NCBI GenBank assembly: GCA_001970955.1
Contig: MPUH01000777.1
Span: 1 to 35,310 of the forward strand
DNA: 35,310 bases
Direction: 5' to 3'
DNA from: Stentor coeruleus
Taxonomy: Eukaryota > Ciliophora > Heterotrichea > Heterotrichida > Stentoridae
Shown here: in pieces, positions 19,007 through 27,844 of the stretch
Position numbering within the stretch: the first letter of the stretch is position 1
How the letters are laid out: each line of letters starts with the position of its first letter
Program-made: the position numbers and the translations under genes
Notes under the pieces: model-generated
Seen by the model: the letters and a program-made list of their open reading frames with translations, nothing else
Told to the model about the DNA's origin: nothing
The model's database searches: none

Positions 19007-19519
19007 ATGAGTAGAGAAGAAATCAAGCAAGATCCCAGCGAAATGCTTATAAGAGTAATAAACTCTTACTTAAACGAAATATACCAAGCTAGTCCTCCAA
19101 ATATAAACTGGAAATCCTATGATAATCCAATACATATTGATTTTGACATCAAAGGAGGTTCAAAAAGAGATATCAAACTAGATATGGCTAAAAACTACCT
19201 TATCATATACACAACCAATCATATTCTAAAACTTGAAAACCATGATGATAAAGACAGGGTCTTATTTTTTGTTGCACATATCAATGAAGGACTAAGTCTA
19301 ACCGGGTTAGATTTTAATGTAGATTCTGGAGAGTTTCGTTATAAATCAGGTCAAAGCTTCCCTCGTAACAGCGATTTTAGTAGGGTTCTCAGATATTTCA
19401 ATGAACTTCATGATGCGCATTTTGATAAACTTCAAGAAAGCATTATCAACTTTTTACATCAAAGAACACTTGACCCTTTAGAAAGCGCTAAAGCATTTCT
19501 TAATAAAATTAAATCTTAG
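19007..19519 (+). CDS. Small YbjN-like protein
   Basis: This predicts 170 residues, with ATG after TATAATAAAAT and TAG stop. There is no signal peptide or membrane segment. The order of motifs, an N-terminal helix, two strand pairs, then LFFVAHINEGLSLTGLDFNV, GEFRYKSGQSFP and a helix DFSRVLRYFNELHDAHFDKL, resembles the YbjN / type III secretion chaperone-like fold: an N-E-x(3)-G-x-F/L-D box, a G-x-x-x-Y-R/K-x strand, then a helix ending in the D-x-x-x-P/F-x-L element. In bacteria YbjN proteins are small cytosolic regulators or chaperone-like proteins. Family membership is a pattern-level inference; no neighbour helps. Confidence 0.7.
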   Translation: MSREEIKQDPSEMLIRVINSYLNEIYQASPPNINWKSYDNPIHIDFDIKGGSKRDIKLDMAKNYLIIYTTNHILKLENHDDKDRVLFFVAHINEGLSLTGLDFNVDSGEFRYKSGQSFPRNSDFSRVLRYFNELHDAHFDKLQESIINFLHQRTLDPLESAKAFLNKIKS

Positions 19520-19988
19520 GGTTTTATGTGTAATCAAAGTATATTGTAGCTTATTATGTAAAACAAAAAAAATTTTATATCTAGAAATCAGATATGGTAA
19601 CTTTTGAATGAATACTGTGCTTTTTATGATATGATTTATGAGATTTTTAGCATTTGTAATTTAAAAAAATTTTTTTTGTATGAGTTTTTTGTAGTTAAAA
19701 CTTTTCTTACTGGATAGGAAACTCTTTGAAAAAATTGTCTTAGAATTTAGTATTTTTTTATAAAACAATCCTATTAGGTTTTAATTTTTATAGTTTTTAT
19801 AAGTATTTCAGCTTAAACTATATATAGCATCTTTTATCTAAATCCCATTCAGCAAATGTCGATCAAGATTTATCAAGCATCATTTATAATCAAAGTAATC
19901 TTTTATAAAATACTCTAATTAATAAACTATTTAACTTAAAATTGATCCCTCAAAGTATTCCCGATCTTTTTATTACATAATAATAAAT
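19520..19988. other. Intergenic region upstream of the cyclin gene
   Basis: This is AT-rich and T-rich after the upstream stop, with A- and T-runs near 19660-19680. No coding frame or RNA gene is seen. It must hold the cyclin promoter. Confidence 0.5.
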
Positions 19989-20714
19989 ATGCATCAAGAA
20001 CTACAAACCTTAAGGAACATCGGTATTACACTAAAACTGTAAATGACCATCAGCGACCAGATTTGCCTTAGCAGCAGTTTATCTCTATACAAAGATTCAA
20101 GAAAGCATTTTAATATAGAAACCTGCCTATATGGATGCTTAATAATAACTACAAAACTATGTGAAAACTTAAGAAAAACTCGTGACCTAGTCAATGTTGT
20201 GCTTTATGAAATCAATGGTAAAGCTTGTATGGATATGGATATTGTATTATATAAATAGTATTTACAAAAGAAAGGATTTATGTTGAAAGCAGAAAGTCTT
20301 ATACTAGAATTTTATCAATATAATGTGACAAGGTTTAGGATGTTAAATAGATATTCTTTGCTTTTGACATTATGTGCTGCAATTTCTATGCCGAAATATG
20401 CGGTAAAAGTTGTATGGAGTCTTTTAAATGAAAGTTTTTTATGTGAGAAAATTGATATTGATGAAATGGATAAAGGCTTACCTTGTGTTGTTATAGTTGG
20501 TAGAAATTTAATTGGTAAGTATAGTGAAGGGGTGTTAGAGAAATGGAAGATTTCAGAAGAATGGTATGAAGAGTTTGGGTTTGAGAAAAAGTATGTGAAT
20601 AAAATGGTTTTGATTATGCTAGAATATTTAGGGGAGAATTTAGAAGGTCAGGATGATAGGGTTAGTAGAGATTTTGAAGTAGGGGAAGGTCATGAGGATA
20701 TTAAGATAGAATAG
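19989..20714 (+). CDS. Cyclin of the L/T transcriptional type, three exons
   Basis: Exons are 19989-20038, 20054-20243 and 20259-20714, joined across two 15-nt introns to give 231 residues. The spliced N-terminus reads LRNIGITLKLDQICL, followed by SLYKDSRKHFNIETCLYGCL and TTKLCENLRKTRDLVNVV. These match the first cyclin box, including the K-(I/L)-x-E-like element and the R-D-(L/V)-(I/V)-N-V element of cyclins L, K and T. LKAESLILEFYQYNVTRF begins the second fold. The family binds CDKs such as CDK9-13 and acts in transcription or splicing. The protein is short and its C-terminal 60 residues are acidic, without the RS domain of animal cyclin L. Without splicing, the gene would look like two unrelated short frames. 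Confidence 0.85.
20039..20053 (+). other. 15-nt intron 1 of the cyclin gene
   Basis: The sequence gtaaatgaccatcag interrupts a Leu codon (CT|C). Retention gives an in-frame TAA at 20040-20042. Removal joins the ATG exon to the cyclin box in frame and completes the typical GITLKLD lead-in. Confidence 0.88.
20244..20258 (+). other. 15-nt intron 2 of the cyclin gene
   Basis: The sequence gtattatataaatag lies between codons. Its last three bases are the in-frame TAG that would otherwise end the protein. Splicing joins the two cyclin folds via YLQKKGFMLKAE. Confidence 0.88.
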
Positions 20715-20853
20715 ATGGAAGAGGTTTTTAGGGTTTTTTGTTAGGTTTAAAGGGTTTTTTTTAAGGAAAATTGTGTTTAGAGGTTTTTATATAGAAATTA
20801 TGATTTGACTTAGAAAATAAGAATTTATATGAAATAAGTGTGAAAAGGCATTA

Positions 20854-21609
20854 TTACATTTTTATTACACTTTTATATTTTTTCTTCAATTTTATCCCAC
20901 CTTCTGATCCACTTCTACCTTTTGCATATCTGCTGTAATTCTTAACCCTGTCATTTTTCCTTATAAAAACATCGAATCTTTGTTTCAATCTTGTATAATC
21001 TCTTAATAATGCTATATATGCGTTTTCTTTGTTCTCAAACATTTCTTCAAGTTTTTTAATTCTTTCGTTATTTTTAACTTGATTATAATCTTCGTTGTGG
21101 TATTCTTTTATCACACGATTCAGCTCATTTTGAAAGCGAAATTCAATAATTTGAAGCTTGGTATCAATAGTTTCTAAGCCTTTACTTTCCATTTCACGTA
21201 TTGAAGTTCTAGCTTGAGATAAGTGATTTTCGATTTCTGTTAATTTTTGTTGAAGAGTATCGATGCAAATTTTAAGTTGGTATTCGATTTTTATATGATT
21301 TCGCACTTCAGCTTCTTGATTTTGAAGAAGTTTTTCTAACTGATCACATCGAGTAGCCAATTCTCCTGATTCCAAACTTTTACAGTTCGCTTTAAAATTA
21401 AGCAAATTTTCCATCAAGCATCTAATATTATTCACAACTTCCCTTTCATCAAGTTCTCCCAAAGTTTTCAGTTCATCCTCAGTAACACTCGCATCATCCA
21501 AAGAACAGTTCTTAATAAAAGCTAAAGTAAAAATTTCTCTAAGATTACTGTTTACAATATCAGACTCTGGCAATTCAGTTTTTTCATAAGAATTATCAAA
21601 GCTTTCCAT
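20854..21609 (-). CDS. Coiled-coil protein of unknown function
   Basis: This predicts 251 residues with TAA stop. Residues 75-215 are rich in Glu, Leu, Lys, Gln and Asn with heptad-like spacing (for example DTLQQKLTEIENHLSQARTS and KKLEEMFENKENAYIALL), so a long parallel coiled coil is likely. The N-terminal 60 residues are acidic; the C-terminal 35 are strongly basic (VKNYSRYAKGRSGSE, then a KLKKKYKS tail). No enzyme motif is visible. A cytoskeletal, basal-body or kinase-adaptor role would be typical for such proteins in ciliates but nothing here shows it. It is convergent with the cyclin gene, 139 bp apart. Confidence 0.78.
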   Translation of the reverse strand: MESFDNSYEKTELPESDIVNSNLREIFTLAFIKNCSLDDASVTEDELKTLGELDEREVVNNIRCLMENLLNFKANCKSLESGELATRCDQLEKLLQNQEAEVRNHIKIEYQLKICIDTLQQKLTEIENHLSQARTSIREMESKGLETIDTKLQIIEFRFQNELNRVIKEYHNEDYNQVKNNERIKKLEEMFENKENAYIALLRDYTRLKQRFDVFIRKNDRVKNYSRYAKGRSGSEGGIKLKKKYKSVIKM

Positions 21610-22095
21610 TCGTTTCTATATATTTTTAATACAAAAGTTTGACCGAGTTTTTAATTATATCATAATCTCATTAAGAAAATCATGAATTATTATGGATCTC
21701 AAATTATTCGCTATTTTTTTATACCTTTTTTTTGCTTAGGGAGGACTGCTGAGTTTTTGTTTTAAAAAGTTATAAATATAAGCTTAATTGTAGAATCCAT
21801 AGTCTAATATTCTTTAATTATTATATGAGAAGTGTAGTTTGAATATTATTAAGTATTTTTCTATATAAATATTGTGATATATCAACAAAGAACCTTGAAA
21901 AATAAGTATTTTTTNATATTGTGATATATCAACAAAGAACCTTGAAAAATAAGTATTTTTTACATAAATTTTTTTATGAAGATTTTAGTTTTTTTTTTAA
22001 ATCATTAATATAAAAGTTAGGGATCTTGCTAATAATAAAAGCCAATCATCAGAAATTTTCAAACTCAAAACTCAAATAAAAATTATCTTTATTAA
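21610..22095. other. Intergenic region containing an N-flanked duplication
   Basis: The copies at 21869-21914 and 21916-21961 are identical 46-bp segments around the N at 21915. The rest is AT-rich spacer between the coiled-coil gene's promoter and the 3' end of the first MFS gene. No gene is seen. Confidence 0.6.
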
Positions 22096-23460
22096 CTAAC
22101 TTTTCACTTCTAGCAATAAATACTCTTTCCTATCACCTCCAATTTCCCTTAATGCATTCACCCACTTCCTATTGCTACCAATAAAAAGACTTACAAACAA
22201 TGACAAAAAGCCAAAAATCCCCGCACAGACATCAACATGAGCCCCAATAATATAAGAATACGATGGGTATCCAAATATCAAAAACCCCCCAATCGCACCA
22301 AAAGAGCAACACAATCCAAATCCTAATCCTCTCATATCAACTCCAAATACCTGTAAAGTTAAATTCCCAATATAAAACATCTCAATATTCAAGCTTAATC
22401 TTACAATAATAATAAGACTAGAACTTAACCAGTAATTATTGATAAAAGGATCACATAAAGATAACAAAATCAAACCAACTCTAGATAGTAAAAGAACTGG
22501 AAATAGAACTTTAATAGGATTTTGTTGGTTTTTTAATACCCAAATTAGAAATAAAGATATAACATTTATAATAAAACAGAACATATAATTTTTGTATATG
22601 TTATCACTAAGTTTTACAGGGGAATAATATGCTGCTGTACAAGACATGAATAGGCATAACCAAAGGACACTGAAAATTGTGCATTTTTGTAAGTATTTTC
22701 TTAGTAGTTGATATGATGTTCTTTTTGATGTTTCGTTGATTGTGGCAAGTTTTTGATTAAAAGGTTTTGTACTGTTTATTGTACTGATTATTCTGAGGAT
22801 TTCTTGAGCTTCTAGGGTCTTGCCTGTTGATAACACCCACTCAACTGATTCTTGGGTTTTAGTTAAAAAGTAATAGCTGAGGAGTCCAAAGAAAAATGAT
22901 GAACTGTATATAATTCTCCAGTTGATATTTAATAAAAACATAATGTCAGTGTAAAGCTGACCTAAAACATAACACATGGCTAAGCATAGTAAATAGAGTG
23001 ATTTAAATTTAAGATTGACTGATTCAGTTACTAGTATCAAAGCGCTGGAGACTAACACAAAAAATAAGATTCCTTGTATAAGAAGTGTATTTGCCAAGAA
23101 ATTTCTCGAGACTGATAATGGGGAAAAAATGCATAAAGCGAGATAGTACGGGGCAAATGTCTTAATCATCGATTTTCTGCCGAATTTGTCTATTAATAAA
23201 GAGCCTGGAATAGCACTAAAAGCTATACCGAGGTAAAATTGTTTGGGAAGATATCTTCTGTTCCACTCTCTAGTCTCAATCAACATAAAACTAGTTGTAG
23301 CATTTGAGTCGCCATAAAGTGGTGAAAACATAAAAGGAAGGCTGCTTATTGACACAGAACAGGCAAAAAGTAACAAACCGTAGGTATAAAGAAGAAGATG
23401 TTGATATTTACATGTTCCTGACGTGATTTTTATAGCTTTTGAAATCGAAGCTTCTTCCAT
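22096..23460 (-). CDS. MFS transporter 1 (SV2/organic-ion-transporter-like)
   Basis: This predicts 454 residues, with about 12 hydrophobic segments in two halves split by a cytosolic loop (roughly residues 205-255). The signature loop between helices 2 and 3 reads GSLLIDKFGRKSMIK at 86-100, matching the MFS motif A (G-x-x-x-D-x-x-G-R-K/R). WRIIYSSSFFFGLLSYYF resembles the sugar/organic-ion branch after helix 6, and ESVEWVLSTGKTLEAQEILR matches the SP(R/E)WL...AxxxL loop of that branch. The N-terminus ISKAIKITSGTCKYQ is shared with the transporter at 24265-25731, so the two are tandem duplicates. The substrate cannot be read from the sequence. TAG stop. Confidence 0.87.
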   Translation of the reverse strand: MEEASISKAIKITSGTCKYQHLLLYTYGLLLFACSVSISSLPFMFSPLYGDSNATTSFMLIETREWNRRYLPKQFYLGIAFSAIPGSLLIDKFGRKSMIKTFAPYYLALCIFSPLSVSRNFLANTLLIQGILFFVLVSSALILVTESVNLKFKSLYLLCLAMCYVLGQLYTDIMFLLNINWRIIYSSSFFFGLLSYYFLTKTQESVEWVLSTGKTLEAQEILRIISTINSTKPFNQKLATINETSKRTSYQLLRKYLQKCTIFSVLWLCLFMSCTAAYYSPVKLSDNIYKNYMFCFIINVISLFLIWVLKNQQNPIKVLFPVLLLSRVGLILLSLCDPFINNYWLSSSLIIIVRLSLNIEMFYIGNLTLQVFGVDMRGLGFGLCCSFGAIGGFLIFGYPSYSYIIGAHVDVCAGIFGFLSLFVSLFIGSNRKWVNALREIGGDRKEYLLLEVKS

Positions 23461-24264
23461 TATTTGTATAAGTTTTGGAAATATAATTTTTTTGGAGTTT
23501 GAATTTGTAAAATCTTATACAAGATGAATTAAGTATGATAGTTTTTATAAGAAATTAAGAAAATAAGGTAATTAGTTGTTGATTAGGTTAAAATTGGTTT
23601 TATATAATTTTTCGCCAATCTTTGAGTAACTTGATTGGATTATTATAATTATTTTAGTTATTGTAAACTATGGCTTGTCAAAGAAGATTGATTCAGAATG
23701 CCAGATAGTGTGAAAAACCTAATAGATTGTGTGTTTTAAATCCAAAAAAAAAACTATTCAAATAAATTCAATAGGCGATTTAATTGCTGTAGTTTAGTAA
23801 AAAGCATTAGATTTTCATTTTCACAAATTCTCATTTAGCTTAGATAAAAATGTATACTGTAGAAAGAGAACTTCGATAATTTAGATGGAGATAAGTTTTT
23901 AGTGCTTTAAAATCAATATTTAAGTGAATATTGTAATAAACGGTATTTGCATATAAGATTTGAAGTTGGAAGTTTTTAGGTAGCAATTTAAATACAAAGT
24001 TAAATCACAAAAAAATTTCATTTTACCTTAATTACAATATTCACATTTTAAAAAACTTAAAAGCATTTTTGTATCAGACTCATGCATATCATACCTCATA
24101 AACCACTAATCAATAATACAAAATAACATAAACTTTATATCCTAACACCCTAACACCCATTTTTTACTATTCATTCTATCAACATTATTTTTTTTGAATA
24201 TCCCATCTTAACCTAAAAACCTTAAACTTTCCAAAAAATCCTAAAATAAATACTCATAATCCTA
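23461..24264. other. Spacer between the two MFS genes, with an inverted repeat
   Basis: The spacer holds the promoter of MFS gene 1 (left) and the 3' flank of MFS gene 2 (right). A perfect 14-bp inverted repeat, gtgaatattgtaat at 23924-23937 and its reverse complement at 24031-24044, spans 121 bp; weaker complementarity extends outward. From about 24080 the plus strand is C-rich. No gene is seen. Confidence 0.55.
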
Positions 24265-25731
24265 CTAATTCCCTTTATTTCCTTCTTTCTCCGCGTTCTC
24301 AACCTTATCACTTGCAGTTTCCCTCATCACCCATACTGATATAAACGACAAACATCCAATAGCCGCAATAATAAAAAGAGCTTGCAAATTATACTCTTCA
24401 GCAAAACTTATAATCCTAGCTTGAGCTACACCTCCAAACCTTCCAACAGTCGTACACAACCCAAAAGCTACACTTCGACAATATGTAGGGTATAATTCTC
24501 CAGTACATAAATAAACATAATAAAACTCAAAACTAAGCCAAATTTTTGTCATAGCAAATGCGATTATGATATAAACAGAATCAAAAGAAAAATACGACAA
24601 TGCGCCTATAGTAAATAAACCAAGCCTAGTTAACAACATAGAAAAAAAAACAATTTGTTTACGTTTAAATCGATTTCCAAATATAGATGCTATGATCATT
24701 GAAAAAANACCTATAGTAAATAAACCAAGCCTAGTTAACAACATAGATAAAAAAACAATTTGTTTACGTTTAAATCGATTTCCAAATATAGATGCTATGA
24801 TCATTGAAAAAATTTCCATTAAAGCTATTATAATTCCATTAAGATATGGATTTGATACAATAACAACATTTGCGAATATAAGCCCATAATATATAAGCAC
24901 AGTATTAAACCAATATATAAAAAGTATCAAAGTTGTTACAATAAGATTCTTATTAAAAAGAGCTAAATAAGAACCTTCTTTATCATTTTTAGTATTTGGA
25001 TTAGTATCAATATCTATAATTGTATATATAAATTCCCCTTTACCATTACAAATACTGATTTTATTTAATACCTTTAATGCTTTATCAGATTTTTTACAAA
25101 CCAATAAATTCCGTGGTGATTCGTATATATAATCATATAACTTATAGCACAATAATAACATAAAAGAAATTATCATCAAATTGTATCTCCAGCTAATTTC
25201 ATATAAATACATCAATGAATTGTATATCAAACCAAAACACCAACATGACATAAGTAGAGAACTTAATACAACCCTTGATTTTATTGGAAGCACTTCAGTA
25301 AGGATGATAAAAGTTATCGAAAGGATATTTTGAAAGAAAAAACCTAAAAAAAAACTACAAATCACAAGAACTTTAATTGATAAAGCTAAGCTTATAATAA
25401 AAGAAAACAAACTATAAAACAAAGTTGTGATTTTTAATACTTTTTTGCGTCCATATTTATCTGCAAGCCATGAAAAAAGTATTGATCCTATTGATATACC
25501 AATAAAATAAGCATCAATTATGATTTCTTTTATGTAAATTTCGTCTTTTAGGATGTTTAGGAAATCTGATGCTGGTGATAAATTTGTGTTTTGGGAAAGC
25601 ATATATGGAAGACCTAAGATGTAAGCTGAGAATGTAAATTGGCAAAGCCCAAGGATTGCTGTAACATAATATTGGTATTTTAAATTCCCTGAAGTAATTT
25701 CAATAGCTTCTGAGATTGAAATTCCTTGCAT
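24265..25731 (-). CDS. MFS transporter 2 (tandem paralogue)
   Basis: The frame as given encodes 488 residues, but a 35-residue segment starting FSMIIASIFGNRF is present twice around the N at 24708. Removing one copy gives 453 residues, almost exactly the length of MFS transporter 1. The N-terminus ISEAIEITSGNLKYQ and motif A, SWLADKYGRKKVLK at 88-100, align with that paralogue without gaps. A cytosolic loop near 208-250 contains SPRNLLVCKKSDKALKVL, again typical of the sugar/organic-ion branch. About 12 membrane segments; the C-terminal 20 residues are charged. Substrate unknown. TAG stop. It is the first gene of a same-strand pair with an 804-bp spacer, so the two are probably transcribed separately. 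Confidence 0.87.
   Translation of the reverse strand: MQGISISEAIEITSGNLKYQYYVTAILGLCQFTFSAYILGLPYMLSQNTNLSPASDFLNILKDEIYIKEIIIDAYFIGISIGSILFSWLADKYGRKKVLKITTLFYSLFSFIISLALSIKVLVICSFFLGFFFQNILSITFIILTEVLPIKSRVVLSSLLMSCWCFGLIYNSLMYLYEISWRYNLMIISFMLLLCYKLYDYIYESPRNLLVCKKSDKALKVLNKISICNGKGEFIYTIIDIDTNPNTKNDKEGSYLALFNKNLIVTTLILFIYWFNTVLIYYGLIFANVVIVSNPYLNGIIIALMEIFSMIIASIFGNRFKRKQIVFLSMLLTRLGLFTIGXFSMIIASIFGNRFKRKQIVFFSMLLTRLGLFTIGALSYFSFDSVYIIIAFAMTKIWLSFEFYYVYLCTGELYPTYCRSVAFGLCTTVGRFGGVAQARIISFAEEYNLQALFIIAAIGCLSFISVWVMRETASDKVENAEKEGNKGN
24605..24812. repeat. Duplication around the N at 24708 inside MFS gene 2
   Basis: Copies at 24605-24707 and 24710-24812 are 103 bp with a single visible difference. 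The offset of 105 is a multiple of three, so the artefact is hidden in an intact frame and inserts 35 residues containing an extra membrane segment. Confidence 0.88.
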
Positions 25732-26046
25732 TTAGGTTTTATTTTAATATGGCAATATGGATGAAAATTTTTCGTGTAAGAGTATTAAGCATCCTAAACA
25801 TGATAAAATATTTTAAGATAGTCTTGGGGGTTATTTTTTCCTATCCTAAAAGAATTTTATATCTTATTCAATAGATTTGTATAAGAGTTTTGTATTTATC
25901 TTATACTAGGATGTTTAATTTTCATAAAATTTTTCTCCCTTACCTATTCCTCTGGATAAATCCTAAATCTCCTTTAGGGCCAATAGCTTTTTATTTAAAC
26001 TAAAATAAATGCTCTCAAAATATGATATTTTTGACTACTTATCTAA
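25732..26046. other. Intergenic region upstream of MFS gene 2
   Basis: This is AT-rich spacer. It holds the promoter of the MFS gene and the 3' flank of the START gene. No further structure is seen. Confidence 0.5.
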
Positions 26047-26655
26047 TTAGCTAGACTCGATTTTTTGTTTAATTCTAGTCAGAGCTTCTGCTTGCTGTTT
26101 TCCTGCGTTCATTTTAGCAGCAGCAGGTAATGATCCTAATGGGTCAATATAAAAGTAACTCGTCAAATGGGTAAATCCACCAGCTGGTCTAAGAACATGT
26201 CCACACAATATCATATTAGCTCTAATAAACCCTTCATCAACAGGAACTTCATCTGCAGAAATACTCCTGGCCAATATATACCAAGTCCCATCAGGGTCTT
26301 TTTGAGTCCCTTCAGAATACACAGTTTCTCTAGAATCTAAAGGCCAAGGGAGATTGTTTTGATAAAAAATACATTTCGTTTTACCAAAGTCATCAATCAC
26401 GTCAAGTGTTGTTAAAACAAGGTCGAATTCACGTTTGTTGAAAGGATTGCTTAAGAAATTGAAGACTTCTTCTGGAGTCTTTTTTACTGTTACTTGACCA
26501 CGAATCACTTCTTGTTCTGTCGGCCCTGAATGTGATGAGTAAACTACACCATCATCTTCACGGTAGACTGACCAATTATTGTCATCGTGAATGGAACGCA
26601 CATATACTAAACATTGTTCAAATGCTTCATTGCATCTGGTTTCCAGATCGGCCAT
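26047..26655 (-). CDS. START-domain lipid-binding protein
   Basis: This predicts 202 residues, the size of a single START domain, with no signal peptide or membrane helix. Family landmarks in order: WSVYREDDGVVYSS near the start (the W-x-x-x-x-x-x-G-V-x-V/I strand), VIRGQVTVKKTPEEVFNFL, DLVLTTLDVIDDFG, NLPWPLDSRETVY (the conserved W/P-x-x-x-R-D/E element), WYILARSI, and the C-terminal long helix AAAKMNAGKQQAEALTRI that closes the cavity. START proteins carry phospholipid, sterol or ceramide between membranes or sense them; the ligand cannot be told here. Codon use is richer in G/C than in neighbouring genes, suggesting higher expression. TAA stop; ATG at 26655 in CCATAATGG. Confidence 0.92.
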   Translation of the reverse strand: MADLETRCNEAFEQCLVYVRSIHDDNNWSVYREDDGVVYSSHSGPTEQEVIRGQVTVKKTPEEVFNFLSNPFNKREFDLVLTTLDVIDDFGKTKCIFYQNNLPWPLDSRETVYSEGTQKDPDGTWYILARSISADEVPVDEGFIRANMILCGHVLRPAGGFTHLTSYFYIDPLGSLPAAAKMNAGKQQAEALTRIKQKIESS

Positions 26656-27050
26656 TATGGTTTATATACGTTTTTTTTTTGGAGGGAATTATTAAGAAAT
26701 GATTTGTTTAATTTGATAAGATTGGATGGTTTGGGTTATATTTAGTTTATATTATTATTGAGGTATTTGATGAATAAATAGAAAGGCTAATTGGGTTAGG
26801 AAATGGACATGTTTAAACTAAAATTTGTATAAAATTGTAGTGGTACTCTTATCGGTTTTTAATAAAAATTTAGATAAATATGCCAATGGATTGAAATTAG
26901 AACTATTTAAGAATTGTTAGTGTTGTTAGAAATATCCTGTGGAGAAACATGTAAATACCGGCTGAAATTGGAGAAATAATGTTTTTAAGCTTAGATTATA
27001 TAAATAGTATCTATTGAGAATATATATGTTTAAATAAAACTCTTTTGGGT
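26656..27050. other. Intergenic region upstream of the START gene
   Basis: The left 150 bases are G-rich and C-poor on the plus strand, as expected upstream of a minus-strand gene here. The remainder is plain AT-rich sequence with no gene. Confidence 0.5.
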
Positions 27051-27783
27051 GATGAAGAGATCGAACTGATAAAAAAAAATACCAATTTGGACTTGAGTCT
27101 CTTCAACAAAATCAATAGACGATAAAAAAATAAATAAACTTTTGGTTGTGATAGCAAGAGTTAAACCAGCTTAAGAATAATTATTTAAAGCTTGAATCTC
27201 ACTAGGATAAACTTCGAAGGCCTTTTTCATATTAAAGAAAAACTCTTCAAAGAAGTCAGATTGAAATTTAAGTAGAGAATTTCCGTAAAGGTAAAGAAGA
27301 ATTTAAACTTAAAACTGAAAAGTTAAAAGTTAAAAAATAACTATATATCATCTGCCAAAGCATTAAAAATAAAGAAACTTTATGTTTTTAAATTAGAAAC
27401 CAATAAAAAAAGGCTCATGATTTTTATATAAACCTTAAACCTAAGCAAGATGAGAATATTAGACTGACACAAAGCTAAGAAAATTTACTATTCCTTAGGG
27501 TTAAGAAAAAAGCATATAAAATATACAACGTGAAGAAAATCTACATAAAGCATTTGAGAAGCATAAAGAAAACAATTTTTTTTTCTCTGCAGAAACCCTT
27601 AAATTATAAGAAGAACTGAAGTGGAAACATAGAATAAGGATTAAAATTGAAAAAAAATACATGAAAATCTTAAATATTTACCTTAAGAAAGTGATATTGA
27701 AGATGATGTTTGAAGAACAGACAAAACTTATTAGAAAATTTAAATACAAGTTGGATAATGTAAATATTGATTTAGGAAGGTGA
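27051..27783 (+). pseudogene. Possible relic of a Lys/Glu-rich coiled-coil gene
   Basis: This region has coding-like purine-rich, Lys/Glu/Leu-encoding composition on the plus strand but many stops and frame changes. Readable islands include DEEIELIKKNTNLDLSLFNK (27051-27110), QELNQLKNNYLKLES (from 27155), EEFKLKTEKLKVKK, AHDFYINLKPKQDENIRLTQ and FEEQTKLIRKFKYKLDNV near the 3' end, which stops at TGA 27781-27783. The order and character fit a decayed coiled-coil gene. No intact parent is in the window and chance in A-rich sequence is not excluded. Confidence 0.4.
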
Positions 27784-27844
27784 ATAAGGAGAGTAGGTGT
27801 GATATTTTTATAGATTATATAACAATAGCGTTTTAGGTTTGTAA

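Noticed and set aside
20043-20714. Two separate small genes (20043-20258 and 20280-20714)
   Set aside because: A 15-nt intron joins them in frame, and another adds a first exon; the result is a complete cyclin.
24265-25731. MFS transporter with an internal repeat and an extra membrane segment
   Set aside because: The repeat is exactly the sequence on both sides of an N, and removing it gives the length of the paralogue.
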